64,000 nucleotides of DNA, taken from Porticoccus sp002341315 (lineage in GTDB: Bacteria; Pseudomonadota; Gammaproteobacteria; Pseudomonadales; Porticoccaceae). Location of the stretch: assembly GCF_047634355.1 (NCBI RefSeq), contig NZ_JBLIAL010000011.1; one strand, written 5' to 3'. The translations under genes and the position numbers were made by a program. Under the pieces are notes generated by a model. That model was given only the letters and a program-made list of their open reading frames with translations. It ran no database searches and was not told the origin of the DNA. Below, piece after piece: positions 8,571-17,732 of the stretch; position 1 is the first letter of the stretch; each line of letters begins with the position of its first letter.

Positions 8571-10544
8571 ATGACCGATAACCCTTCGTACAAGCACTGG
8601 CAGCTGGAGCGGGATAACGAAAATATTGCCTGGCTGGCCATCGACCGTTGCGATGAGAGTGTCAACACCCTGAACAGTGACGTGGTGCAGGAACTGGATA
8701 CCATCCTGTCGGAGCTGGAAACGGCACTGCCCGCCGGGCTGGTGATTTATTCGCCGAAAGCCAGCGGCTTTATCGCCGGCGCGGATATCTGCGAATTTGA
8801 ACAACAGGCTGACCGCGAAGTGGCAAAGGCCGGTATTGAAATGGCCCACCAGGTCTTTGCCCGGCTGGAGGCACTGCCCTGCTATTCGGTTGCCGCCGTT
8901 CATGGCTTCTGTCTCGGTGGTGGTCTGGAGCTGGCACTGGCCTGCAACTACCGGGTGGCACTGGATGCCGATAGTACCCGGATCGGTTTCCCGGAAATCC
9001 AGTTGGGGATTTTCCCCGGCTTTGGTGGCACCGCACGCAGTATTCGTCTGCTGGGCGGCCGCAAGGCACTGGAGTTGATCCTCAGTGCACGCTCTCTCAG
9101 GGCCCGTGCCGCCCGTGCCGTGGGCCTGATGGACAAGGTGGTATCAGAACACGGCAGCCTGCACTGGGCAGCGCGCAAAGCCATCGTCAAGCGGCGCAAA
9201 GGACACCGGGCCAACCGGCTCGAGCTACTGACCAGCCGCCCGGGCATGCGCCAGATCCTGGCCAGAGTCATGACCCGCGAGGTGGCCAAACGGGCCCGCC
9301 CGGAACACTACCCGGCACCCTATACCCTCATTGAGCTCTGGCGTCAGGTGGGCAGCGACTTTGAGGCTTTGCTGAAAGGCGAAGCGGACAAGGTCAGTGA
9401 ATTACTGATGGGAGACACCTCCCGGCACCTGCGGCGGGTTTTCCGTCTACAGGAACAGTTAAAGGCTCTGGGCAAGTCGGATGAAACCACTGCCAGCTGG
9501 CAACCCCACCGTGTACATGTGGTCGGTGCGGGTGTCATGGGCGGCGATATTGCCGCCTGGTGCGCACTGCGGGGAATGGAAGTCACATTGCAGGACCGGG
9601 AAGCCAAATACATAGAGCCTGCCCTGAAACGGGCCGAAAAGCTGTTCAAGAGAAAATTGCGCAGCACTGCACAGGTCTCGGCGGCGAACAGTCGTCTGAT
9701 CGCCGATGTGGACGGAGAAGGTATTGCCCGGGCGGATGTCGTGATTGAGGCAATTTTTGAAAATCTGGAGGCCAAACAGCAGCTCTTCAAGGATCTGGAG
9801 GAAAAAGCCCGGCCTGACGCCATACTGGCAACCAACACCTCTGCCATTCCACTGCATGAAATTGCACTGGGCTTGCAGCAGCCGCAACGCCTGATCGGGC
9901 TGCACTTCTTTAATCCGGTCGCCAAGATGCCGCTGGTGGAAGTGGTGCGGGGTGAGCAGTCCAATCCCGCGGATATTCAAAAAGGCTGCCTGTTCAGCAA
10001 TCGCATCGGCAAATTTCCCCTGCCGGTCAACAGCGCTCCCGGCTTTCTGGTCAATCGTGTGCTGGCTCCGTATATGCTGGAGGCTATCAATCTGCTGGAA
10101 GAAGGACACAGCATGGCCACCGTGGATGAAGCAGCCAAACACTTCGGCATGCCGATGGGACCAGTTGAACTGGTGGATACTGTCGGGCTCGATGTCGCGC
10201 TCAGCGTGGTCAAAAAACTCGCACCGGACCGGCAGGAGGCCATTGCGAAACTGGAGGCACTGATTGATCAGGGCAAGCTGGGCAAAAAGTCCGGCGAGGG
10301 TTTTTATCGGTGGAAGAAAGGCAAGCCTGACATAGGTAAGGCCAGTGATATGGTGGCCATGGATATTCTCGGTGACCGCCTGATCAAACCGCTGCTGACC
10401 GAGTGTCAACGCTGCCTGGATGATGGCATTGTCGACAGTGCCGACCTGCTGGACGCCGGGGTCATTTTCGGCACCGGCTTTGCCCCCTTTCTCGGCGGCC
10501 CGATGCATTACCTGGAACACCAGCAGTCGGAGGTGAAACCATGA
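8571..10544 (+). CDS. fadJ: Fatty acid oxidation complex alpha subunit (enoyl-CoA hydratase / 3-hydroxyacyl-CoA dehydrogenase), FadJ-like
   Basis: 657 residues, somewhat shorter than E. coli FadB or FadJ (above 700). N-terminal hydratase: oxyanion-hole segment GFCLGGGLE with Glu120 and FPEIQLGIFPG with Glu142, the two catalytic glutamates. Dehydrogenase: NAD-binding VVGAGVMGGDIAAW near 313-326 and catalytic-His segment GLHFFNPV. AAAGGAGA precedes the ATG. It overlaps the thiolase gene by 4 bases (ATGA), so the two are translationally coupled and form the FadIJ-type complex for beta-oxidation. The thiolase partner resembles FadI more than FadA. No FadR-like operator was recognised upstream. 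Confidence 0.9.
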   Translation: MTDNPSYKHWQLERDNENIAWLAIDRCDESVNTLNSDVVQELDTILSELETALPAGLVIYSPKASGFIAGADICEFEQQADREVAKAGIEMAHQVFARLEALPCYSVAAVHGFCLGGGLELALACNYRVALDADSTRIGFPEIQLGIFPGFGGTARSIRLLGGRKALELILSARSLRARAARAVGLMDKVVSEHGSLHWAARKAIVKRRKGHRANRLELLTSRPGMRQILARVMTREVAKRARPEHYPAPYTLIELWRQVGSDFEALLKGEADKVSELLMGDTSRHLRRVFRLQEQLKALGKSDETTASWQPHRVHVVGAGVMGGDIAAWCALRGMEVTLQDREAKYIEPALKRAEKLFKRKLRSTAQVSAANSRLIADVDGEGIARADVVIEAIFENLEAKQQLFKDLEEKARPDAILATNTSAIPLHEIALGLQQPQRLIGLHFFNPVAKMPLVEVVRGEQSNPADIQKGCLFSNRIGKFPLPVNSAPGFLVNRVLAPYMLEAINLLEEGHSMATVDEAAKHFGMPMGPVELVDTVGLDVALSVVKKLAPDRQEAIAKLEALIDQGKLGKKSGEGFYRWKKGKPDIGKASDMVAMDILGDRLIKPLLTECQRCLDDGIVDSADLLDAGVIFGTGFAPFLGGPMHYLEHQQSEVKP

Positions 10545-11824
10545 GCCAACCAAAGACCATTCGCCCGGTAGCCATTGTCGGAGCGAATCGTATTCCTTTT
10601 TGCCGGGCCGGTACCGGCTATGCCGATCTGACCAACCTCGACATGCTGGTCAGCGCCCTGCAAGGGCTGGTGGATCGCTATAATCTCCATGGGCAACAGA
10701 TGGATGAGCTGGTGGCGGGCGCTGTGATGACCTTCCCGAAGGATTTCAATCTTGCCCGCGAAGCACTGTTGAGTACCAGCCTGTCGCCGTTGACTCCCGG
10801 CATCACGCTTCAGCAGGCTTGCGGCACCAGCCTGCAAGCGGCCTTTGGCATCGCCTCGAAAATCGCCTGCGGGCAGATTGAGTGTGGCATTGCCGCCGGC
10901 ACGGACAGTGCCAGCGATGTGCCTGTGCTGTTTTCCAGGCGGTTTTCCCAACGGCTGGTGGCGTTATCGAAGGCAAAAACCACCCGCCAGAAACTGACGG
11001 CACTGAAAGGCTTTCGTCCTTCCGAGCTAGCACCTGTGGCCCCCGCCATCACTGAACCGCGCACGGAACTGAGCATGGGGGAGCACTGTGAATTAATGGC
11101 AAAACAATGGCAGATCAGCCGCGATGCGCAGGATGAACTGGCGCTGGCCAGCCACCACCGTGCCGAGTCCGCCTACAGCAACTGTTTTTTTGATGACCTG
11201 CTGAGCCCTTGTGCGGGCATGTTGCGTGATAACAATCTGCGCCAAGACCTGACGCTGGCGCAGCTGGAAAAGCTAAAGCCGTCTTTTGATCGCAGCGCGA
11301 AAGGCACCCTGACTGCCGGTAACAGCACGCCGCTGACTGACGGGGCAGCCTCCCTGCTGCTGGCCAGCGAGGAATGGGCCGCCGCCAATAATCTGCCCAT
11401 ACTGGCACGTTTCACCCACATGGAAACGGCTGCTGTCGACCATGTGGGTGGTGAGGGCCTGCTGATGGCACCCACCGTGGCCGTAGCCAATATGCTGAGT
11501 CGTGCCGAACTCAGCCTGCAGGATTTCACCCACTATGAAATTCACGAAGCCTTTGCCGCACAGGTGCTCTGCACCCTCAAAGCCTGGGAGTCTGAGGAAT
11601 ACTGCCGGGAAAGGCTGGGCCTGGAAAAAGCGTTAGGCAGTATTGATCGCGACAAGCTCAATATGACCGGCAGCAGCCTGGCCGTCGGCCACCCCTTTGC
11701 CGCGACTGGCGCACGGATAGCCGGCACGCTGGCAAGGCAATTGGAGTTGGCGGGACAGGGTCGCGGCCTGATTTCAATCTGCACCGCTGGTGGTATGGGC
11801 GTGGCGGCTATCTTGGAGAGATAA
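10541..11824 (+). CDS. fadI: Acetyl-CoA C-acyltransferase (3-ketoacyl-CoA thiolase), FadI-like
   Basis: 427 residues. Catalytic residues of thiolases are visible: nucleophilic Cys94 in QQACGTSLQA, the His of HEAFAAQV, the GHPFAATGAR loop, and the second Cys in ISICTAGGMG near the C-terminus. An AGNSTPLTDGAAS stretch is shared with FadI. It cleaves 3-ketoacyl-CoA to acetyl-CoA and a shortened acyl-CoA. It starts inside the fadJ stop codon (ATGA). It converges with the next gene across a 53-base gap in which I see no clear terminator. Confidence 0.92.
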   Translation: MSQPKTIRPVAIVGANRIPFCRAGTGYADLTNLDMLVSALQGLVDRYNLHGQQMDELVAGAVMTFPKDFNLAREALLSTSLSPLTPGITLQQACGTSLQAAFGIASKIACGQIECGIAAGTDSASDVPVLFSRRFSQRLVALSKAKTTRQKLTALKGFRPSELAPVAPAITEPRTELSMGEHCELMAKQWQISRDAQDELALASHHRAESAYSNCFFDDLLSPCAGMLRDNNLRQDLTLAQLEKLKPSFDRSAKGTLTAGNSTPLTDGAASLLLASEEWAAANNLPILARFTHMETAAVDHVGGEGLLMAPTVAVANMLSRAELSLQDFTHYEIHEAFAAQVLCTLKAWESEEYCRERLGLEKALGSIDRDKLNMTGSSLAVGHPFAATGARIAGTLARQLELAGQGRGLISICTAGGMGVAAILER

Positions 11825-11877
11825 CTGCAGCGGGGGCCGCTATTGTTGCCCGATGGCTTCCCACACTCGCCAGTTAC

Positions 11878-14091
11878 TTAGCGCCTGTTTGAGCGGGCAG
11901 CCCTGTTAAGCAATCGCTTGATGGCTTTGCGGCCAAAGCGGCGTTTGAAGGCAGCTTTAAAGTCATACAGATAAAACGGTATACGGTAATGCCATGGCAT
12001 AGCGCCTCCGCTCTCAGGCCGTTGCAGATACTGGCCGATCAACTGCTCTCGACCTTCCCAGTGGAGCTTGTTACAGACACGGGACAGATCGGAAAGTCGC
12101 TCCAACATGGTGGCGCCGCGATTGAAGAAACGCGCCCGGTTAATGTCGATCAGAGTGAACTGAAGCTCACCTGTGGGTGATTTTTTAATGAGGATATTGC
12201 CACCGGAAAGATCCCGGAAATAGACTCCCCGGCAGTGCATCTCAAACAGGAAACGCCCCAGCTCCCGGTAGGCCTGTTCAGCGGGAATGTCCTGAAAGTG
12301 GCTGGCACCATCACGAAATGCCGACAGTATTTCCCTGGCCGTAAAATTTGCGTCAACCCGGTCACAGATAAAGTAATTTTCCAGCAGACTTCGATCACCG
12401 ACTTTTTCGAAATAGGCCAGCGGCATCGCTGTGGGGATACCCCTGCGCAATAACTCTGCGGCGGCAATCCAGCTGCGGCGGGCTTTTGAAGGCCTATGTC
12501 TTTCGAGAAAACGTTTGTGGGGATGAATCTTCAACGGTTTTTTTGCCACAACCGTCGTTGCCAGCGCGCCGTCGACTGTCCAGACAGCATTGCGGGCGCG
12601 ACGCAAAAGGTTTTCTTTGGTGGGGCCAGGCAGGTGACCGGGATGCAGGACCTTGAAGCGCAATTCCGCTTCAGCGGGGCTATCGGCCACCAGCATGCCG
12701 TGCCACTGGTCATCATCGTACAGGTAATATTTCTGATCGGGAATATGCCGGTAAATGTGCTCTATCTGCGTGAGATCGGGTTCGGTCAGCTGCACATCTG
12801 CGTTGGCGGACCAGGTCAGATACAGGGGGGCCTCTGAAATCAGTTGTACTATGCCGGTCAGACAATCTCCGTCGCGATCAAGTAACTGGCTGGCAGCGAT
12901 ATCGCCTTCGCGATAACAGGCTCGGAGTGGAAGTGCTTTGCCATTTTCTGCCCAGGCCACATGAATCAGGTGATGGTCGTTGCGGAATGCATGTATCTGC
13001 AACCCCCCGGTGGTGGCCAGCGCGCCTTCGTAGCGACTGCCTGAGATTTCAGCGATAAAGGTTTTCATGGCCCGGAAGGCCGGACGAATGCGGTAGCTGG
13101 CTTCGTCTCCCAGCACGCGATGATAGTGCGTCACCCTCTCCAGCAAAGGGTAGGTACCGGTGTCATCGTCAATCAACCCCTCGCGGTTACACAACATCGG
13201 CCCCCAATAGATCTGACGCATCGAACCGGAAGCCGCACACAGCACCATATATCGGGTCAGGTAATCCGCCATCTTCTGTTCGCTGTTGACCAACACCCGT
13301 TTTATACGGGGCAAGGTCCAGAAAGCGGAAGGGGACACCAGTTCATCGATGCCAAAGTCACTGGTGATTTTCTTGAGAATCCGGCACTTTTTGACCAGAT
13401 TGACTTTCACAAGCTGTCCGATCCCGCTGCCCAGTAAACGGTGATCAAATCGCTCCGGCTCCACTACCCGTTCGCTGAAGAGGTTATTGGTATGGATATC
13501 GGGCAGCTGGCCTTCCTGTTTTAAACGGGTCAGCACAGCAATATTCCAGAGTGGTTCAAAATCGCTGATATTGGGGCCAGCCAGCCTGATATTTCTGGAT
13601 TTGATTTCGTTGTAGGCAATGCTCCAGCTGGTAAAGAAGCTTTCGGTGTCATAGCCGGACCAGCGACGGCGATTGATGGTTGAGCCAACCTCGATGGCCC
13701 AGAGCCTTTCACCGTAACGGGCGGCAGTTGAGCTGACGAATTCACGCCAGGCCACCTGCCCCGCGTGCGTGTTAATCCGTTTTACTTCCTCAAACGGTTG
13801 TACCAGATGCAACAGCACCTGGATGTCAGTGGCCAGCAGACGGTCCAGTAGCCGGGCAACCGGACCGTCCATATCCCCGTAGGTGAAATCGACGCGAACC
13901 TGACTGATACCCAGTTCAGCAAGGCGCTCCAGCACATAGTCGTCTACCAGTGGGTTATCCGCAGTGGTGACACCAACACCAATAAAGTCTGTCGGGACAG
14001 TATGGCCGGCAACGGGCAGGTGTCCCCCCGATACCAGCATCTGTCCCGACAGGGTATAAGGTACAGCGTCCAGTATGAATTTGAGATTCAT
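11878..14091 (-). CDS. Glycosidase-like barrel fused to WaaP/Kdo-type lipopolysaccharide kinase
   Basis: 737 residues from the chosen ATG (MNLKFILDAVP); ATGs at 14124 and 14166 are possible longer starts and no Shine-Dalgarno is decisive. Residues about 30-430 resemble a clan GH-A (beta/alpha)8 barrel: VGVGVTTADNP, RVDFTYGD, then WAIEVGSTINRRRWSG where the family usually has W.IGNEPN..WW.G, and ITSDFGIDE where the nucleophile is usually in a SEFG setting. Residues about 510-720 are a WaaP/RIO-like kinase: Lys in VVAKKP, RRGIPTAMP, catalytic loop YFRDLSGGNILI and metal-binding LIDINRARF. The kinase motifs look intact; the glycosidase acid/base and nucleophile look replaced. Probable role: phosphorylation of LPS core sugar or another glycan, with the barrel binding sugar (inference). 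Confidence 0.75.
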   Translation of the reverse strand: MNLKFILDAVPYTLSGQMLVSGGHLPVAGHTVPTDFIGVGVTTADNPLVDDYVLERLAELGISQVRVDFTYGDMDGPVARLLDRLLATDIQVLLHLVQPFEEVKRINTHAGQVAWREFVSSTAARYGERLWAIEVGSTINRRRWSGYDTESFFTSWSIAYNEIKSRNIRLAGPNISDFEPLWNIAVLTRLKQEGQLPDIHTNNLFSERVVEPERFDHRLLGSGIGQLVKVNLVKKCRILKKITSDFGIDELVSPSAFWTLPRIKRVLVNSEQKMADYLTRYMVLCAASGSMRQIYWGPMLCNREGLIDDDTGTYPLLERVTHYHRVLGDEASYRIRPAFRAMKTFIAEISGSRYEGALATTGGLQIHAFRNDHHLIHVAWAENGKALPLRACYREGDIAASQLLDRDGDCLTGIVQLISEAPLYLTWSANADVQLTEPDLTQIEHIYRHIPDQKYYLYDDDQWHGMLVADSPAEAELRFKVLHPGHLPGPTKENLLRRARNAVWTVDGALATTVVAKKPLKIHPHKRFLERHRPSKARRSWIAAAELLRRGIPTAMPLAYFEKVGDRSLLENYFICDRVDANFTAREILSAFRDGASHFQDIPAEQAYRELGRFLFEMHCRGVYFRDLSGGNILIKKSPTGELQFTLIDINRARFFNRGATMLERLSDLSRVCNKLHWEGREQLIGQYLQRPESGGAMPWHYRIPFYLYDFKAAFKRRFGRKAIKRLLNRAARSNRR

Positions 14092-14457
14092 CGTGTCACC
14101 GCAGAAAATTCGGAGTAAGAGCATCCCCTGAAGCGCCAGGCGGACTGAAATTGATACATGCTCCACTCACCATTGCATCACCGGGGAGACTCACATCAAT
14201 GGAGACTGACGGTTTGAATGGCAACTGGCCCTCCTGACAACAGATGAAGCGATGTTCTGATTTGCTGGAAACGGCAAAACCCTTATGACCTGCCATGCAT
14301 TGTTATCAATTATTCTGGTTGGCAAGGGTATCAGATTCGCGGCTGTGAGGCAGCATAGATCCGTACTCCCTTGCGGATTATGTGACGCTGGCAGCCCTGC
14401 TGACATAATCACCCGCTCCACCGCTATGGTTAACTGCCGATTCGGCCCGACAGGCAG
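14092..14457. other. 366-base gap without a convincing gene
   Basis: Between the SdiA-regulated-type gene and the barrel-kinase gene. The short open frames here have no recognisable protein features or start signals. The only structure noted is the inverted repeat listed at 14376-14410. It probably holds the promoter and leader of the barrel-kinase gene, but no clear hexamers were found. Confidence 0.5.
14376..14410. promoter_or_regulatory. 8-bp perfect inverted repeat in the gap upstream of the barrel-kinase gene
   Basis: GATTATGT (14376-14383) and ACATAATC (14403-14410) are exact reverse complements around 19 bases; the central part also contains smaller complementary pieces (CAGC/GCTG). 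No T-run follows on the minus strand. Possible operator or transcript hairpin after the upstream gene. Confidence 0.3.
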
Positions 14458-15369
14458 CTACTCTGGGGAAAATTGGTAGAACAGATTTGGCTCACTGACG
14501 ATATAGATATTCAGTTCAGAGTCTACGGCTACACCCTCCGCCTGGGGGATGGTGCTCTCCAGGCCACTCCTGCCCGCTCGCAAATCCAGCAAGCTGATGG
14601 ATTGTCTTGCAGCATTGTATTCCACCAGCATATGGGATTCATCGCTGAGAAATAGCTTGTGCCCCACGCCCCTGACATGGGTGATTGATGAAAGATCCCT
14701 CATAAAAAGCTCCGGCGAGTCCGGTGATTTGATCTCGCGGATACCGACCTTTATTGGTTCACCCACAACGAAACTGACAAACCCGGTGACTTCAATCACC
14801 CGCATCGGATTGCGCTCTTTTACCACCAGCAGGCGCTGCCCGTCATCATCCCAGGAGAGACCCTCAAAACCCTTGTTGGTCTCACTACCGATGCCGACCA
14901 CCAGGGTCGGTACTCCCTCGGTATGGACGCTATCCACGCCATCAGGAATGTCGACGACCAGCAAGCGGTGGGTTCGCTCTTCGGCAATCACATAGCGATC
15001 ACCACTGACGTGTGTCAAACCTTCCATATCCCTGACACCCTCAATGCGGATTGAACGCAACAGTTCACCTTCAAGGGAAAGCTCCACCACCACCGGATCA
15101 CTGTTCAACAATCCCCAGAGGGTATTTTTCTCAAGGTTATAGGTCAGTGCCGAGAGATCGTCCTCAAGCGCCGGGATTGGCTTGCCATCAATGGTTACCC
15201 GGTAGCGCGACAGATCCATTGCACCGTCAGGCAGCGCTGTGTTGCTTAAACGAAAAGTGTGCCAGGAAAGCACCCCGGCGTGCCAGGCATTCAGAACCGG
15301 TTTGTGTAAATAGAACGATAATGTGGCAACTATGAAAAGTCCCAGACACGCCATTAAAAATCGTTTCAT
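14458..15369 (-). CDS. SdiA-regulated-domain (YjiK-like) membrane-anchored beta-propeller protein
   Basis: 303 residues from the chosen ATG (MKRFLMACLGLF), preceded by AAAGG at good spacing; an ATG at 15444 (MDKAVVF) would add a second hydrophobic segment and cannot be excluded. The N-terminus is a signal anchor; the remainder forms repeats typical of the SdiA-regulated family: LTYNLEKNTLWGLLN, RDMEGLTHVSGDRYVIAEE, GFEGLSWDDDGQRLLVVKE, AEGVAVDSELNIYIVSEP. Function is unknown; the fold suggests binding of a ligand or glycan in the periplasm. It is divergent from ppk and shares its upstream region with a Pho box, so it may respond to phosphate. Confidence 0.82.
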   Translation of the reverse strand: MKRFLMACLGLFIVATLSFYLHKPVLNAWHAGVLSWHTFRLSNTALPDGAMDLSRYRVTIDGKPIPALEDDLSALTYNLEKNTLWGLLNSDPVVVELSLEGELLRSIRIEGVRDMEGLTHVSGDRYVIAEERTHRLLVVDIPDGVDSVHTEGVPTLVVGIGSETNKGFEGLSWDDDGQRLLVVKERNPMRVIEVTGFVSFVVGEPIKVGIREIKSPDSPELFMRDLSSITHVRGVGHKLFLSDESHMLVEYNAARQSISLLDLRAGRSGLESTIPQAEGVAVDSELNIYIVSEPNLFYQFSPE

Positions 15370-15559
15370 AAGCCAGCCTTTCATCAACAAACACACACCC
15401 ATTAGAGCGCTGAGTATTATGGTGAAAACAACGGCCTTGTCCATGTGAGAATGGCCCGTTGAACAGGAACGTAGGTTTGACGGCTGCGCCTGAAGCGGGA
15501 GACGGAATGACTTTAGGCTCAGACAGAATATGAGGCAGTCAGCGACATTCCACAGCACA

Positions 15560-15615
15560 CTGTCATTCGCCTGTCACTTTAATGTCATACAAAGACAGTC
15601 AGAACACGCTATGCT
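15560..15615 (+). promoter_or_regulatory. Pho box (three 11-bp repeats) and probable ppk promoter
   Basis: CTGTCAT (15560-15566), CTGTCAC (15571-15577) and ATGTCAT (15582-15588) are spaced exactly 11 bases apart, matching the PhoB-binding repeat CTGTCAT. A -10-like TATGCT lies at 15610-15615, with no good -35, as expected for a PhoB-activated promoter; its distance from the last repeat (21 bases) is longer than usual, so the -10 call is less certain than the box. It indicates induction of ppk under phosphate starvation. Confidence 0.75.
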
Positions 15616-15662
15616 GATTCGGCAAAACGTCGCAAACCCCAACAGGTAGTATCAGGTCGTAC

Positions 15663-17708
15663 ATGAAAAAATACCCAATTTACCCAAAAGAACTGAGTTG
15701 GCTTGCCTTCAATGAGCGTGTCATTCAGGAAGCCGAAGATGAAGAGAATCCTGTTATTGACCGGGTGCATTTCCTTGGTATCTTTTCGGACAATCAGGAT
15801 GAGTTTTTCAAGGTTCGAGTGGCTGACGTCAGACGCAAGGTACTGATTGAACAGATCGCCGGCTCGGCAAAGGACAGCAAACAACTCCTGCGCGATATCA
15901 ACAAGGGCATTGCCAGGCTGTCGGTGCGGTTTGACCGGGCCTTCCGGGGCGTTCTGGCAGAGTTACAGAAACGACGCATCTATTTTTTAATGCCCGAGGA
16001 TCTTGCTGCCAGTCAGGGTGAATGGGTTCGCGAACATTTTCGCGCGCAGGTGCTACCCCGCATTGTGCCCATTCTGGTCACTCCGGAAATTGATCTGTCG
16101 AAAGTGCTGCGGGACGGCGCCAACTACCTGGTAGTGGAAATTGGCAAGCAAGACGGGGTCGGTTATGCCCTGCTGGAAGTGCCGGACACCAGCAGTCGTT
16201 TTTTGAGATTGCCGAATGACCAGAGAAATCGCCGTCGGCATTTCATGATTATCGATGAGGCCATTCGGTACTGCCTGGATATGGTGCTGGTGGACTTTTT
16301 CCGCTATCACAGCCTCAATGCCTGGTCGATGAAATTTTCCCGGGACGCCGAGTACACACTCGACGATGAAATTGACCGAAGTCTCGTGGAAAAAATGTCG
16401 ATTGGGCTGAAGCAACGCCTTCAGGCCAACCCCGTCAGGCTGACCTTCGACCGGGAAATGCCTACCGAGATGATCGACATGCTAAAAAGCAAGTTTGGCT
16501 TTGCCAAAGGCGACAGCATTATTCCGGGGGGCCGCTACCGCAACTTTCGCGACTTTATCGGCTTTGCCAACCCCGGCGAAAAATACCTCGCCAACCAGCC
16601 AGTTTCCGCTCTGTCAGTCAGTCAGTTTGACCGCGCCAAAAATACTTTTGATGCGATTGATCAGGGCGACATCCTGCTCTATTACCCCTATCAAAAATTC
16701 AATTATTTTGTGGAATTATTACGTCAGGCAGCATTTGACCCCAACGTTATCTCCATAAAGATCAACATCTATCGAGTAGCGAAAGATTCCCGGGTGGTGG
16801 AATGCCTGATGGACGCGGCGCGCAATGGCAAGCAGGTCACAGTGAATGTCGAGCTGAAAGCCCGCTTTGATGAAAAGCAGAATCTGGAACTCTCCGAAAA
16901 GCTCGCCGAGGCGGGCATCACAGTCATGCTGGGGGTACCGGGCCTCAAGGTACATTCAAAGTTGTGTCTGATTGCCAGAGAGACCCAACATGGAGAGCAA
17001 CTCTACGCCCACATTGGCACGGGTAACTTCAACGAGAAGACCGCTGAAATTTACACGGATTTTTCCCTTTTTACCTGCCACCAGAATATTTGTGAGGAAG
17101 TCCGCAATGTCTTCAACTTTATTGAGTACAGCTTCAAGCACTACGACTTCAAATACCTGCAGGTCTCGCCATTCAACAACCGACGCAAAATTCGCGCGCT
17201 GATTAACCGTGAGATTCATGCTGCAAAATCTGGCCGAAAAGCCATTATCAGTCTGAAGCTCAACAATCTGGTTGACGACAGCATCATCAGGCAACTCTAT
17301 GCGGCGAGCCAGGCCGGCGTCAAAATCCGCATGATTGTCAGGGGAATGTGCTCACTAAAACCCGGTATCGAGGGAGTATCAGATAACATTTCAATTATCA
17401 GTATCGTGGACCGGTTTCTGGAGCATCCACGCTGTCTGGTGTTTCACAATGGCGGCGATCCCGAGGTTTATCTGTCATCGGCGGACTGGATGACCCGCAA
17501 TCTCGATTACCGGCTTGAAGTGGGCGTACCCATTCTGGATGCAAAATTGAAAAAGCGGGTGATTGATATTCTGGAAATCCAGTTCAGTGACCGCTGCAAG
17601 GCGCGGGTGATTGATGAACAGCAAAGCAACAGCTATGTAAAACGCGGCAACAAGAAAAAAGTGCGCTCACAAATGGCTGTCTACGACTATCTTAAAAAAC
17701 TGAAATAG
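15663..17708 (+). CDS. ppk: Polyphosphate kinase 1
   Basis: 681 residues, standard for PPK1. N-terminal LSWLAFNERVIQEAED and LGIFSDNQDEFFKVRV are hallmarks. The phospholipase-D-like catalytic domains carry the phosphorylated His in GLKVHSKLCLI, the second conserved His in YAHIGTGNFNEKTA, and LVRGMCSL-type and VYLSSADWMTRN motifs. It polymerises ATP gamma-phosphate into polyphosphate, reversibly. The Pho box upstream places it in the phosphate-starvation regulon. No ppx gene is adjacent. It converges with thrC across 24 bases. Confidence 0.97.
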   Translation: MKKYPIYPKELSWLAFNERVIQEAEDEENPVIDRVHFLGIFSDNQDEFFKVRVADVRRKVLIEQIAGSAKDSKQLLRDINKGIARLSVRFDRAFRGVLAELQKRRIYFLMPEDLAASQGEWVREHFRAQVLPRIVPILVTPEIDLSKVLRDGANYLVVEIGKQDGVGYALLEVPDTSSRFLRLPNDQRNRRRHFMIIDEAIRYCLDMVLVDFFRYHSLNAWSMKFSRDAEYTLDDEIDRSLVEKMSIGLKQRLQANPVRLTFDREMPTEMIDMLKSKFGFAKGDSIIPGGRYRNFRDFIGFANPGEKYLANQPVSALSVSQFDRAKNTFDAIDQGDILLYYPYQKFNYFVELLRQAAFDPNVISIKINIYRVAKDSRVVECLMDAARNGKQVTVNVELKARFDEKQNLELSEKLAEAGITVMLGVPGLKVHSKLCLIARETQHGEQLYAHIGTGNFNEKTAEIYTDFSLFTCHQNICEEVRNVFNFIEYSFKHYDFKYLQVSPFNNRRKIRALINREIHAAKSGRKAIISLKLNNLVDDSIIRQLYAASQAGVKIRMIVRGMCSLKPGIEGVSDNISIISIVDRFLEHPRCLVFHNGGDPEVYLSSADWMTRNLDYRLEVGVPILDAKLKKRVIDILEIQFSDRCKARVIDEQQSNSYVKRGNKKKVRSQMAVYDYLKKLK

Positions 17709-17732
17709 TCGTCTCTGCTCCCTCCTGCCCGG

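Noticed and set aside
9459..10553. 364-residue open frame opposite fadJ
   Set aside because: Mirror of a strongly coding gene; composition and motifs support only fadJ.
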